Assembly: GCA_910584735.1 (NCBI GenBank)
Contig: CAJUBM010000063.1
Span: 1-16,950 of the forward strand
Direction: 5' to 3'
DNA: 16,950 nt
Origin: an uncultured Muribaculaceae bacterium
GTDB taxonomy: Bacteria; Bacteroidota; Bacteroidia; Bacteroidales; Muribaculaceae
Part shown: positions 7,012 through 15,086 of the stretch, piece after piece
Numbering within the stretch: the first letter of the stretch is position 1
How the letters are laid out: every line of letters starts with the position of its first letter
Translations under genes and position numbers: made by a program
The notes under the pieces: generated by a model
Told to the model about the DNA's origin: nothing
Databases searched by the model: none
What the model saw: only the letters and a program-made list of their open reading frames with translations

Positions 7012-9032
7012 CACCGGACATCGAGCAGTTTTTCCAATCACAGCTTGAACGCTGGCCTATGGCCCGTGCCAACTACGAGGCATTAGGGAATTGCGCCATC
7101 CGCCCTACCGGCATGGATTCGGTAATGGTCCAGTTCAACCCGGCACGTGCGGTCTCTACCGGGGCCAAAGTCGATGCCGCATCCATTAAGGAGCGCCCCT
7201 GCTTCCTTTGCCGCCGAAACCGGCCTGCCGAGCAGACCGCCCTACGGTGTTTCCCCGGCTATGAACTCTTGGTGAATCCATTCCCTATATTTCGCCGCCA
7301 TTTCACAATAGCGGCACAAAAACATATCCCCCAAAACATAAAAGGAAGGGGGGCAGACCTCTATTCCATGGCAAGAGCCATGGATGGCTACGCCGTATTC
7401 TACAACGGCCCGCGTTGCGGGGCATCCGCTCCCGACCATATGCATTTCCAGGCCGTCCCCACAGATAACCTCCCCCTGTTAGGACGCGCCTCTTTCCCTT
7501 GGTTCAAGACCGTGACCTTCGCTTCTTCATCACCCGAGGAGGCGCGTATTAAATTAGATCAGGCGATTGAAAATATTGCCCTGGTGCCGGGCCGGACGAC
7601 AAATCCGCAAGAACCGATGGTAAACGTGCTGGCACATAAAACAGGCGGCAACAGCGTCCGTTTCACCATCATACCGCGCAAAGCCCACCGCCCCGAATTT
7701 TACGGCATCAAAAAGGGACAGATGTTGATTTCCCCGGCCTCGGTCGATTTGGCAGGAGTAATCATCACTCCCCGGCGCGAGGACTTCGATGCCATAGACC
7801 GACATATCGTAAGACGGTTGTTCTCGCAGGTATGCTACCCTGAGGAACCACGTATCACTGTCGGAATCATGGAAGAGGATGACATTCGGTATGAACTTCA
7901 CGGCGATTTCCGGCGTGAGGAGAGCGCCTCAGGCGCAATTACATTCCGCCCCGAAAGCCCGGACGCCCTTTTCACCCTCAAAGATGTGAAAATCGGGAAA
8001 GGCTTCCATTGGCAGCGGCGTGAGAACCAGACTTTCAGTGGTGCGCTAACCATTCTTGCCACCCCTGACGGCAGAAAAGCCGCCATAAACACCGTCCCCC
8101 TCGAAGAATATCTGAAAAGCGTAATCTCCTCCGAAATGAGTGCTGACGCCTCCGAAGCCCTACTCCAGGCCCACGCCATTGTGTCACGTTCATGGCTGTT
8201 AGCCATGCTGCGCCGCCACGGAGGAAAGGATCTACACCGCACATTTATCCCCGGGGAGGGGCATTTGTCCTGTAACGAGATAGTGGCATGGCATGACAGG
8301 GAGGAACACGCCCTGTTCGATGTATGCGCCGACGACCACTGCCAGCGCTACCAGGGGGTAACGCGCCAGACCTCCCCGGCGGTGGCCCGCGCCGTGGAAC
8401 TCACGCGAGGAAAAGTAGTGACCCTCGGCACGGAGATATGCGACACGCGTTTCTCGAAATGCTGCGGAGGGGTCACAGAGGAATTCGAAACCTGCTGGGA
8501 ACCCGTCCACCACTCCTACCTCATATCGAAAAAAGACGCACCTGCCGGGGGCGGACGTAACTTCTGCGACACGAACGACCCGGCCATAATAGGTCAGATA
8601 CTGAACTCATACGACCGTGAGCAACCCGGTTTCTACCGTTGGGAAGAAATACTCACAGCGAAAGACCTTCCGGGGCTGTTGCTTCGCAAGACAGGCGTAG
8701 ACTTCGGTACCGTGACAACCCTTACCCCGCTGGAACGCGGAAAATCGGGACGCATAACGCGCCTATACATCGGCGGGACACACGCATCCCTGATTCTCGG
8801 CAAGGAACTGGAAATACGCCTCGCCCTGTCGGAAAGCTGCCTGCGCTCTTCGGCTTTCGACGTGGAACCACTTCCCGATGGCGCCGGGTTCCGCCTGAAA
8901 GGACGCGGATGGGGACACGGCGTAGGGATGTGCCAGATAGGAGCCGCCGTGATGGGCGCCCAAGGCTATACCCCCGAGCAGATTATCGCCCATTATTTCC
9001 CCGGAACCACCATAACTAAGCTATATGACTGA
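7008..9032 (+). CDS. DUF4922 (HIT/GalT-like) + SpoIID/LytB lytic transglycosylase fusion
   Basis: Two domains make up this 674-residue protein. The N-terminal half (about 1-310, DUF4922) has C65-x2-C68 in a CFLCRRNRP context and the HIT-superfamily motif H144-M-H146-F-Q148. Both recall galactose-1-phosphate uridylyltransferase and Ap4A phosphorylase. The C-terminal half (about 340-674) is SpoIID/LytB: PLEEYLKSVISSEMS with catalytic-type E376, a zinc site H434-x5-C440-x3-H444-C445, and GRGWGHGVGMCQIGA near the end. SpoIID cleaves peptide-free glycan strands, leaving 1,6-anhydroMurNAc. The N-terminus shows no signal peptide or membrane helix, so the protein should stay in the cytosol, unlike known SpoIID. 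It overlaps the glycosyltransferase by 4 bases and the permease by 8. The nucleotidyltransferase activity is inferred from the motif only. Confidence 0.88.
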   Translation: MTPDIEQFFQSQLERWPMARANYEALGNCAIRPTGMDSVMVQFNPARAVSTGAKVDAASIKERPCFLCRRNRPAEQTALRCFPGYELLVNPFPIFRRHFTIAAQKHIPQNIKGRGADLYSMARAMDGYAVFYNGPRCGASAPDHMHFQAVPTDNLPLLGRASFPWFKTVTFASSSPEEARIKLDQAIENIALVPGRTTNPQEPMVNVLAHKTGGNSVRFTIIPRKAHRPEFYGIKKGQMLISPASVDLAGVIITPRREDFDAIDRHIVRRLFSQVCYPEEPRITVGIMEEDDIRYELHGDFRREESASGAITFRPESPDALFTLKDVKIGKGFHWQRRENQTFSGALTILATPDGRKAAINTVPLEEYLKSVISSEMSADASEALLQAHAIVSRSWLLAMLRRHGGKDLHRTFIPGEGHLSCNEIVAWHDREEHALFDVCADDHCQRYQGVTRQTSPAVARAVELTRGKVVTLGTEICDTRFSKCCGGVTEEFETCWEPVHHSYLISKKDAPAGGGRNFCDTNDPAIIGQILNSYDREQPGFYRWEEILTAKDLPGLLLRKTGVDFGTVTTLTPLERGKSGRITRLYIGGTHASLILGKELEIRLALSESCLRSSAFDVEPLPDGAGFRLKGRGWGHGVGMCQIGAAVMGAQGYTPEQIIAHYFPGTTITKLYD

Positions 9033-10329
9033 CAGAAAAGCACCTACCGAGACCACAGGCAGACGCTCACCATGGTGGTGGGTGCCTACATTATACTTCG
9101 CCGAGGGACTGCCTTACATGGCGGTGATGATAATCTCAGGCATAATGTACAAATGCCTGGGCATAAGCAACACCCAACTGGCCTTCTACACCTCCTGGCT
9201 ATATCTGCCGTGGGTTATAAAGCCATTCTGGAGTCCGTTTGTCGACATCCTTCGCACCAAGCGCTGGTGGGTAATCACCATGCAGTGGGTGATAGCCATA
9301 GCCATGGCCTTGATAGCGTTCACAATCCCGGCAGGCTCGTTCTTCCAGATGACCCTTGCCGTATTTTGGATTATGGCTTTCGCCTCTGCCACCCACGACA
9401 TTGCCGCAGACGGCTTCTATATGCTCGGACTAACGGAACACGCCCAGTCGATGTTCGTAGGGATACGTTCGCTGTTCTACCGCATATCGATGGTAGTGGG
9501 CCAGGGAGCGCTCGTGGTACTTGCCGCAAAAGTAAACGACCACACCGACAGTCTCACCTACGGCTGGATTCTGGTTTTCGCGGTACTCTCCATATTCTTC
9601 CTCGGGATGGCCCTGTACCACACCTGGGCACTCCCCCGTCCTGACGCCGACCACAACCGTAGCACGAACTCCATGCGTCAGACACTCAGCGAATTTGCCG
9701 AGACCTTCATAGCCTTCTTCACCAAGCCGCAAATCATCGTGGCCCTGCTGTTCATGCTCCTTTACCGCCTGCCTGAGGCACAACTTGTGAAGATGATACC
9801 ACCGTTCCTACTTGACACCCCCGAACACGGCGGCCTCGGATTATCCGCCGACCAGGTGGGATGGGCATATGGCACCGTGGGCGTAATCGGCCTGATGCTC
9901 GGCGGTATAATCGGCGGTCTTTGTGCCGCCCGCAACGGACTAAAGGCGTGGCTCCACCCTATGGCATGGAGCATGTCGCTGACCTGCCTGACGTTTGTCT
10001 ACCTGGCCTTCGCCCGCCCCTCGGCGCTTTGGGAGATTTATGCCTGCGTGTTCGTGGAGCAGTTCGGCTACGGTTTCGGCTTCACGGCCTATATGCTCTA
10101 TCTGATTTATTTCTCCGTAGGACGTTTCAAAACGGCCCATTACTCCATCTGCACAGGATTCATGGCCCTGGGGATGATGCTCCCCGGCATGTTCTCGGGA
10201 TGGATTGCCGACACATATCACTACACCGGATTTTTCATCTGGTGCATGATATGCTGTGTGGCCACCATCGGGGTCTGCTATCTTATAAAGGTATCCCCTT
10301 CCTTCGGCAAAAAAGACCAAAACCCATAA
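9025..10329 (+). CDS. AmpG-like major facilitator permease (muropeptide or amino-sugar import)
   Basis: This 434-residue protein has about 12 hydrophobic helices. The first helices carry the AmpG/SLC33-like signature: YFAEGLPY, then TSWLYLPWVIKPFWSPFVD, with a basic loop (RTKRWW) before the third helix, and FASATHDIAADGFY in helix 4, which places acidic and aromatic residues in the membrane. AmpG carries GlcNAc-anhydroMurNAc and its peptides across the inner membrane. This protein is shorter than the 14-helix E. coli AmpG but fits the shorter Bacteroidetes members. Its gene overlaps the SpoIID fusion by 8 bases and lies 9 bases before namZ. Neighbours strongly support import of peptidoglycan fragments. 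The exact substrate (disaccharide, MurNAc or anhydro sugar) is open. Confidence 0.82.
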   Translation: MTDRKAPTETTGRRSPWWWVPTLYFAEGLPYMAVMIISGIMYKCLGISNTQLAFYTSWLYLPWVIKPFWSPFVDILRTKRWWVITMQWVIAIAMALIAFTIPAGSFFQMTLAVFWIMAFASATHDIAADGFYMLGLTEHAQSMFVGIRSLFYRISMVVGQGALVVLAAKVNDHTDSLTYGWILVFAVLSIFFLGMALYHTWALPRPDADHNRSTNSMRQTLSEFAETFIAFFTKPQIIVALLFMLLYRLPEAQLVKMIPPFLLDTPEHGGLGLSADQVGWAYGTVGVIGLMLGGIIGGLCAARNGLKAWLHPMAWSMSLTCLTFVYLAFARPSALWEIYACVFVEQFGYGFGFTAYMLYLIYFSVGRFKTAHYSICTGFMALGMMLPGMFSGWIADTYHYTGFFIWCMICCVATIGVCYLIKVSPSFGKKDQNP

Positions 10330-10338
10330 GCCCTGACA

Positions 10339-11574
10339 ATGAACCATATCAGAATTTTCTCACTCCTCTGCATACTCTTATATCCATTTATATCAACGGC
10401 ACAGGTAATGCCCGGTATAGAGGTGCTGGAGCGTGACGGCTTCGACATACTCAAAAGGAAACGCGTGGGATTGCTCACCAATGCCACCGGCGTAGACTCG
10501 CGGCTACGGTCCACGATAGACATTCTCCATGCCGCGCCCGATGTGGAACTTAAGGCGCTTTTCGCCCCTGAACACGGAGTGAGGGGCGACATAGCCGCCG
10601 GAGAGCATGTTGCAGGTGGAACCGACCCCGCAACAGGGGTGAAAGTCTATTCCCTCTACGGTGCCACGAAACGCCCCACCCCGGAGATGCTGCGCGATAT
10701 AGACGTTATGGTCTACGACATACAGGACAACGGATGCCGCTCCTACACTTTCATCTCCACCATGGGACTTGCGATGGAGGCATGCGCCGCAGCCGGGAAA
10801 GAGTTCGTAGTACTCGACCGACCCGACCCTCTCGGAGGCAACAAGGTGGAAGGGCCGGTAACCGCCCCCGGAAGTACCAACTTCCTGGCCCGCTACCCCA
10901 TACCATACATCTATGGCCTCACCCCCGGCGAACTGGCCCGTATGATTGTCGGGGAGGGTTGGCTTAAATCAGCAAAGCCTTTGAAACTCACGGTAGTCCC
11001 CATGGACGGATGGGACCGCGCTATGCTATATGATGACACCCTTCTGCCATGGGTCCCCACATCGCCACAGCTACCCTCGGCTGAAACCGCTATCTACTAC
11101 CCCGCCACCGGGATAGCCGGGGAGCTTGACTACGTGTCAATCGGCGTGGGCTACACATTGCCGTTCCGCACCGTGGCTGCCACGTGGATAAACGACCGCC
11201 GCCTGGCCGCCGAACTGAACGGACGGCAGATTCCCGGCGTACTGTTCCGTCCCATAAGTTACAAGCCCTGGTTCGGTTTCGAAGCCGGCAAGAATCTGAA
11301 AGGGGTGCAAGTGTACGTCACCGACTTCGATGCCGCGCCGCTTACACTGATACAGTTCCACATCATGGACGCCCTCGCCCGGCTCTATCCGGCCCATCGC
11401 GCATCTGTCGGAGCGAAAGCCACACGTTTCGACATGTTCGACAAGGTGACAGGCTCAAAACAGATACGCCCGGCGTTTTTCCGCAACCACAGCGTGGACG
11501 ATATAATGCCTCTTTGGGAAAAAGGCACCGAGGATTTCCGAAAATCCAAACAGAAATACCATCTATACCAATGA
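10339..11574 (+). CDS. namZ: Exo-beta-N-acetylmuramidase, DUF1343/NamZ family
   Basis: This 411-residue protein has a signal peptide (about 1-21, ending STA) and so is exported. The family marks are all present: VGLLTNATGVD (43-53), LFAPEHGVRG (74-83), VYDIQDNGCRSYTF, VLDRPDPLGG and IYGLTPGEL. B. subtilis NamZ (YbbC), the characterised member, removes MurNAc from the non-reducing end of peptidoglycan fragments. The length is right and no key block is missing. The stop overlaps the ATG of the downstream kinase (ATGA), and the permease lies 9 bases upstream. The gene order permease, exo-muramidase, kinase explains how free MurNAc can be produced in the periplasm, imported and trapped. MurNAc release is inferred from the family, not shown by this sequence. 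Confidence 0.88.
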   Translation: MNHIRIFSLLCILLYPFISTAQVMPGIEVLERDGFDILKRKRVGLLTNATGVDSRLRSTIDILHAAPDVELKALFAPEHGVRGDIAAGEHVAGGTDPATGVKVYSLYGATKRPTPEMLRDIDVMVYDIQDNGCRSYTFISTMGLAMEACAAAGKEFVVLDRPDPLGGNKVEGPVTAPGSTNFLARYPIPYIYGLTPGELARMIVGEGWLKSAKPLKLTVVPMDGWDRAMLYDDTLLPWVPTSPQLPSAETAIYYPATGIAGELDYVSIGVGYTLPFRTVAATWINDRRLAAELNGRQIPGVLFRPISYKPWFGFEAGKNLKGVQVYVTDFDAAPLTLIQFHIMDALARLYPAHRASVGAKATRFDMFDKVTGSKQIRPAFFRNHSVDDIMPLWEKGTEDFRKSKQKYHLYQ

Positions 11575-12443
11575 AGTGCATACTTATCGCTGACGGAGGC
11601 AGCACGAAATGCGCCTGGTATGCCGCACCCTGTCGGCAAGGGGACGGATTCAGCTTCACGACCCCCGGCTTCAATGCCGCCGTAAGCAGTGATGACGAAA
11701 TTAACAATGCCATCGCCGAGACAGCATCCCGGCTTAAAACGGAGGGGATGATGCCGGAAAAAATCTTCTTCTATGGAGCCGGATGCGGCTCCCCGTCAAG
11801 CTGCATACGCGTCACCACCCTTCTTAACAATTACTTTCCGGAAGCCCCCGCAGAGGCCGATTCCGACCTGTTGGGAGCGGCAAGGGCCCTGTTCGGCAAC
11901 GCTCCCGGCATAGCATGCATACTCGGTACAGGCTCCAACTCAGGCCTTTACGATGGTTCCGTGATAATCTACCGCGTCCCGCCATTAGGATTTATCCTCG
12001 GCGACGAGGGATCCGGTGCATACCTTGGCAAAGAACTGTTAAAAGCCGTGTTCCGCCGCACACTTCCGTCCGAGATAATAACCCGTTTTGAAACCCTGAC
12101 GGGACTTACCGAAGCCGAGGCCATAACACGCGTCTACCGAATGGAAGCACCCAACCGGTTCCTTGCCTCCCTTGCCCCGTTCCTAAAAGAAAACATTGAC
12201 ACTCCCGAGGTAGCCTCTCTCGTAAGGAACTCATTCGTAGCTTTCCGAACAACAAGTCTGGAACATTACCGAACTGCGGCCAACACCCTTCTCGGAGAGG
12301 CATCCTCTGCGCCGGTCGGCATCGTCGGCTCCATCGCGTTCCATTTCAAGGCACAACTCGCCGAAGCGTTATCACCCATGTCGGTACGCGTTCTCAAAGC
12401 CCCCCTTGAAGAGCTTGCACGATTCCATACAGGGCGCCGGTAA
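11571..12443 (+). CDS. BadF/BadG-family N-acetyl-amino-sugar kinase (MurK-like)
   Basis: The start at 11571 is set by the 4-base overlap with namZ and by the phosphate-1 motif, which must lie at the very N-terminus: ILIADGGSTK (D8, G9, G10, T12, K13). The open frame extends further upstream but only inside namZ. The other ASKHA/actin-fold marks are the phosphate-2 loop LGTGSNSG (G119-S122), GDEGSGAYLGK (G144-G149) and the adenosine-side VGIVGSIAFHF. The length of 290 residues fits the BadF-type GlcNAc/MurNAc kinases. Such enzymes (for example MurK of Clostridium and Tannerella) phosphorylate MurNAc or GlcNAc with ATP in the cytosol. The choice between these sugars is not visible in the sequence; the NamZ neighbour favours MurNAc. 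Confidence 0.87.
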   Translation: MKCILIADGGSTKCAWYAAPCRQGDGFSFTTPGFNAAVSSDDEINNAIAETASRLKTEGMMPEKIFFYGAGCGSPSSCIRVTTLLNNYFPEAPAEADSDLLGAARALFGNAPGIACILGTGSNSGLYDGSVIIYRVPPLGFILGDEGSGAYLGKELLKAVFRRTLPSEIITRFETLTGLTEAEAITRVYRMEAPNRFLASLAPFLKENIDTPEVASLVRNSFVAFRTTSLEHYRTAANTLLGEASSAPVGIVGSIAFHFKAQLAEALSPMSVRVLKAPLEELARFHTGRR

Positions 12444-12450
12444 TCGGCGA

Positions 12451-12482
12451 TTTGCTATTATGAGGCCAAAATTGTAATTTTG
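12451..12482 (+). promoter_or_regulatory. Consensus Bacteroidetes promoter for the LysM-PBP1 gene
   Basis: TTTG (12451-12454), a 20-bp spacer and TAATTTTG (12475-12482) give an exact match to the Bacteroidetes sigma-ABfr promoter. The expected start site is near 12487, about 25 bases before the ATG at 12512. A perfect dyad, CAAAATT-GT-AATTTTG (12467-12482), overlaps the -7 element and could be an operator. This promoter shows that the LysM gene can be transcribed independently of the salvage operon ending at 12443. Confidence 0.75.
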
Positions 12483-12511
12483 CAGATGCTTTTGCTTTTT
12501 GCAACATACCG

Positions 12512-14314
12512 ATGAAACAGATTTACAACATCATAACACGCACAGCGCTGACTTTGGCAATAACATTGGTCTGCGCCATATGTGCCACCGCCCAGGTACA
12601 GACCCTCCCCACCATGAAGGTAGCCGGGCGCGTACTCCGATATTATGACGTAAAACGCGGTGATAACATCTACACAGTGGCTGAGAGACTCGGGCTGTCG
12701 CGCGATGAGATTGTTGACAACAATCCATCTGCCGCCGACGGGCTGACACCCGGCATGCGCCTGTATTTTCCCGGCGATATGACCTCCTCGCTCCCCGCAG
12801 CGCCCGCTCCGGGAAGCACCTCCCAACCGCTGACCCACGTTGTGCAGAAAGGCGAAAGCGTCTACGGCATCGCTGCAATCTACAACATCCCCGTAGAACG
12901 CATCATCAAACTGAATCCGCAGGCCGACACGGGTATCTCCGCAGGCCAGGTACTTGTACTTGACGATTCCGCAACAGCCCTCCCGTCCAACCCCTCTACC
13001 AAACCGACCCCGTCTGCCCCTACAGCAACACCCACCCCCTCCTCCACAAATGAGATAACCCTCGCCGACTTCATACGCAAGTCCGAGGAAGCCTCAAAAG
13101 TAAACCTCTCCGAATCCGAAAACATTCCGGCAGAAGAAGATACTCCCGTCTCTCCGTCTTACTCGCCCTACCAGTCCCATCCGTCCTACTCGTCCCAGCC
13201 TCCCCTTGAGGCTCCCGAGGCCCTTCCCGATGAGATGAGCGTTGCGGTTGTGCTCCCCTTCATGGCCGCCGACCAACGCCCTGCCCGTGCCGCCCAGCTA
13301 AACCAGGAATTTCTGCGCGGCATGCTTATGGCCGCTGATGAACTATCCTCGCGTCCGGGAGCAAGAGTCTATATCCGCGCCTTTGACACGAAAGGTAACC
13401 CCGACACCCTGCGCAGCCTCATGGAGCAACCACAGGTGAGCGGCGCCGACATCATCATAGTGCCTGACGCGGACGGCCAGATGGCCTTTATCGAGAAATC
13501 CGATACCCGCTCATATCTTATGAACTATTTCTCGGTAAAGGACGAGACCTACCGCGACCACCACAATGTGATACAGGCCAATATACCCCACCACGACATG
13601 TACGAGGTAGCCATTGACGGGTTCATGGAGAGATACCGCCACGGGGGACAGCAATACTACCCCGTATTCCTTGAACGGCAGGATGGCAATACCGACAAGG
13701 ACGAGTTTGTGGCAGCACTCAAAAACCGTCTTGACAAAGAGGGTGTGCTGTACAATACCATAACCTTTGAGCAGAATCTATCGGAGGACGACCTCTTGGG
13801 CTATAATCCCGATGTGCAGCCTGTGGTCTATATCCCTCTGTCAGGACTGCGCAGCGAGTTCGCCCGATTCACCCCCGCCCTGCTCCAGCAGAAAGGCAAC
13901 CTCCTCTATCCTGATGCCATGGCCCTGTGGGGCTACCCCGAATGGGTCACATTCCGGGGAGAGAACCGCGAGACATTAGGACGCCTGAACACCACTATCT
14001 ACTCCCGCTTTTTCGCCGATGATTCCGACACGGATATAAAACAGCTGCGCGACCGCTATCGGCGATGGTATGGCGAGGAGATGTCAGAGGCTTTCCCCAT
14101 GCAGGGAATCCTCGGATATGACGCCGGCACATTCATTATCAACGCCTTGCGCGCCATGGCCGACGGCGAAAGCCTGCCTGCTGAATTCGAGGGTGTTCAG
14201 AACACCCTGCGGCTCGAACGCGCCTCCCAAGCCTCCGATGCCGGCTTCGTGAACCACTCGCTATATCTCATACATTATCTTCCGGGAATGATTGTGGAAA
14301 AGACTCGGCTCTGA
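12512..14314 (+). CDS. Periplasmic double-LysM protein with a PBP1-like (LpoA-type) domain
   Basis: This 600-residue protein has a signal peptide (about 1-27, ending ATA|Q). The residue after the cut is Gln, so it is not a lipoprotein by this reading. LysM 1 lies at about 44-89 (YDVKRGDNIYTVAERLGLS...) and LysM 2 at 108-150 (HVVQKGESVYGIAAIYNIP). Both bind GlcNAc-containing glycan in this family. A Ser/Thr/Pro-rich linker (about 151-235) leads to a periplasmic-binding-protein type 1 fold (about 240-600, starting VAVVLPFM and LNQEFLRGMLMAADEL), as found in branched-amino-acid receptors and in LpoA, the activator of PBP1A. No ABC transporter genes are near, so a peptidoglycan-synthase regulator or fragment sensor is more likely than transport. 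That is inference. Confidence 0.8.
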   Translation: MKQIYNIITRTALTLAITLVCAICATAQVQTLPTMKVAGRVLRYYDVKRGDNIYTVAERLGLSRDEIVDNNPSAADGLTPGMRLYFPGDMTSSLPAAPAPGSTSQPLTHVVQKGESVYGIAAIYNIPVERIIKLNPQADTGISAGQVLVLDDSATALPSNPSTKPTPSAPTATPTPSSTNEITLADFIRKSEEASKVNLSESENIPAEEDTPVSPSYSPYQSHPSYSSQPPLEAPEALPDEMSVAVVLPFMAADQRPARAAQLNQEFLRGMLMAADELSSRPGARVYIRAFDTKGNPDTLRSLMEQPQVSGADIIIVPDADGQMAFIEKSDTRSYLMNYFSVKDETYRDHHNVIQANIPHHDMYEVAIDGFMERYRHGGQQYYPVFLERQDGNTDKDEFVAALKNRLDKEGVLYNTITFEQNLSEDDLLGYNPDVQPVVYIPLSGLRSEFARFTPALLQQKGNLLYPDAMALWGYPEWVTFRGENRETLGRLNTTIYSRFFADDSDTDIKQLRDRYRRWYGEEMSEAFPMQGILGYDAGTFIINALRAMADGESLPAEFEGVQNTLRLERASQASDAGFVNHSLYLIHYLPGMIVEKTRL

Positions 14315-14353
14315 TTTCCACCCGATGACACCGCGACAAACCCGGCACTCCTT

Positions 14354-15049
14354 ATGAAAGGGCTACCAACACATATTATCATACTCATAGCTGCGGCCAT
14401 AGCGTTGTGCGCACCCGAGATTAGTGCGCAACGCCACTATAAACCCCACGTACACGTAGGGGTACACGCCGGCATGGCTATGGCCCGCACCTCATTCTAC
14501 CCCTCCGTGAGGCAGCAGATGCTCAACGGCTTCCATGGCGGCGTCAGCATACGTTACGCCGAGGAGCGACATGTCGGACTGTTGGCCGAACTGAACCTCA
14601 CACAACGTGGCTGGAAAGAGGATTTCGAAGAGGCGCCGTTCACATACCGGCGGCGGCTCACATACATCGAACTCCCAGTAATGACCCACATATTCTTCGG
14701 TTCCCGGGTCGTTAAAGGGTTCTTCAACCTCGGCCCGCAAATCGGCTACATGATCAGCGACAAAATAACTGCAAACTTCGACTACGCCAACGCCGCCTCC
14801 CTCCCCGACTGGCCCGCCAACCGCCGCTCACAGCAACTCGACATGAAGATTTCCAACCGCTTCGACTACGGCATCACCGCCGGAGCCGGCATCGAGTTCA
14901 TCGTAGCCCGCCGCAACTGCATCTCACTCGAAGGCCGCTACTACTACGGCCTGGGCAACATCTTCCCCTCCTCCAAAAAAGACTACTTCTCTGCCTCCCG
15001 AGGCTCCTCCATCCTCGTCACCCTCGCCTACCAGTTCCGCATCAAATAA
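14354..15049 (+). CDS. Outer-membrane beta-barrel protein (PorT/OMP_b-brl type)
   Basis: This 231-residue protein starts with a signal peptide ending ISA|Q (residue 25-26). The rest alternates hydrophobic and polar residues in many short strands with glycine and aromatic girdles: VGVHAGMAMARTSF, NGFHGGVSIRYAEE, VGLLAELNLTQRGW, FNLGPQIGYMI, FDYGITAGAGIEF, SLEGRYYYGLGNIF. It ends with a strand, LVTLAYQFRIK, resembling a BAM recognition signal. Length and pattern fit the eight-to-ten-strand OMP_b-brl/PorT family common in Bacteroidetes. It follows the LysM gene by 39 bp without a visible promoter or terminator and is probably co-transcribed. Its role, whether structural or linked to the type 9 secretion system, cannot be read from the sequence. 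Confidence 0.83.
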   Translation: MKGLPTHIIILIAAAIALCAPEISAQRHYKPHVHVGVHAGMAMARTSFYPSVRQQMLNGFHGGVSIRYAEERHVGLLAELNLTQRGWKEDFEEAPFTYRRRLTYIELPVMTHIFFGSRVVKGFFNLGPQIGYMISDKITANFDYANAASLPDWPANRRSQQLDMKISNRFDYGITAGAGIEFIVARRNCISLEGRYYYGLGNIFPSSKKDYFSASRGSSILVTLAYQFRIK

Positions 15050-15064
15050 CCCCCCGGAACCCAC

Positions 15065-15086
15065 TCACTCAATCAGTGAAATTTTT
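15065..15086 (+). terminator. Possible weak terminator between convergent genes
   Basis: TCACT-caatc-AGTGA forms a 5-bp stem followed by AATTTTT on the plus strand, 15 bases after the porin stop. It overlaps the 3' end of the minus-strand acetyltransferase gene. The stem is short, so support is weak. Confidence 0.3.

Noticed and set aside
7008..9032. Sporulation gene
   Set aside because: SpoIID-type domains occur widely outside spore formers. The salvage neighbours and the fused DUF4922 half argue against a sporulation role in this Bacteroidales-like genome.
11184..11570. Upstream extension of the kinase frame within namZ
   Set aside because: The phosphate-1 motif DGGSTK must sit at the N-terminus of this fold, and the ATG at 11571 overlaps the namZ stop in the usual ATGA manner.
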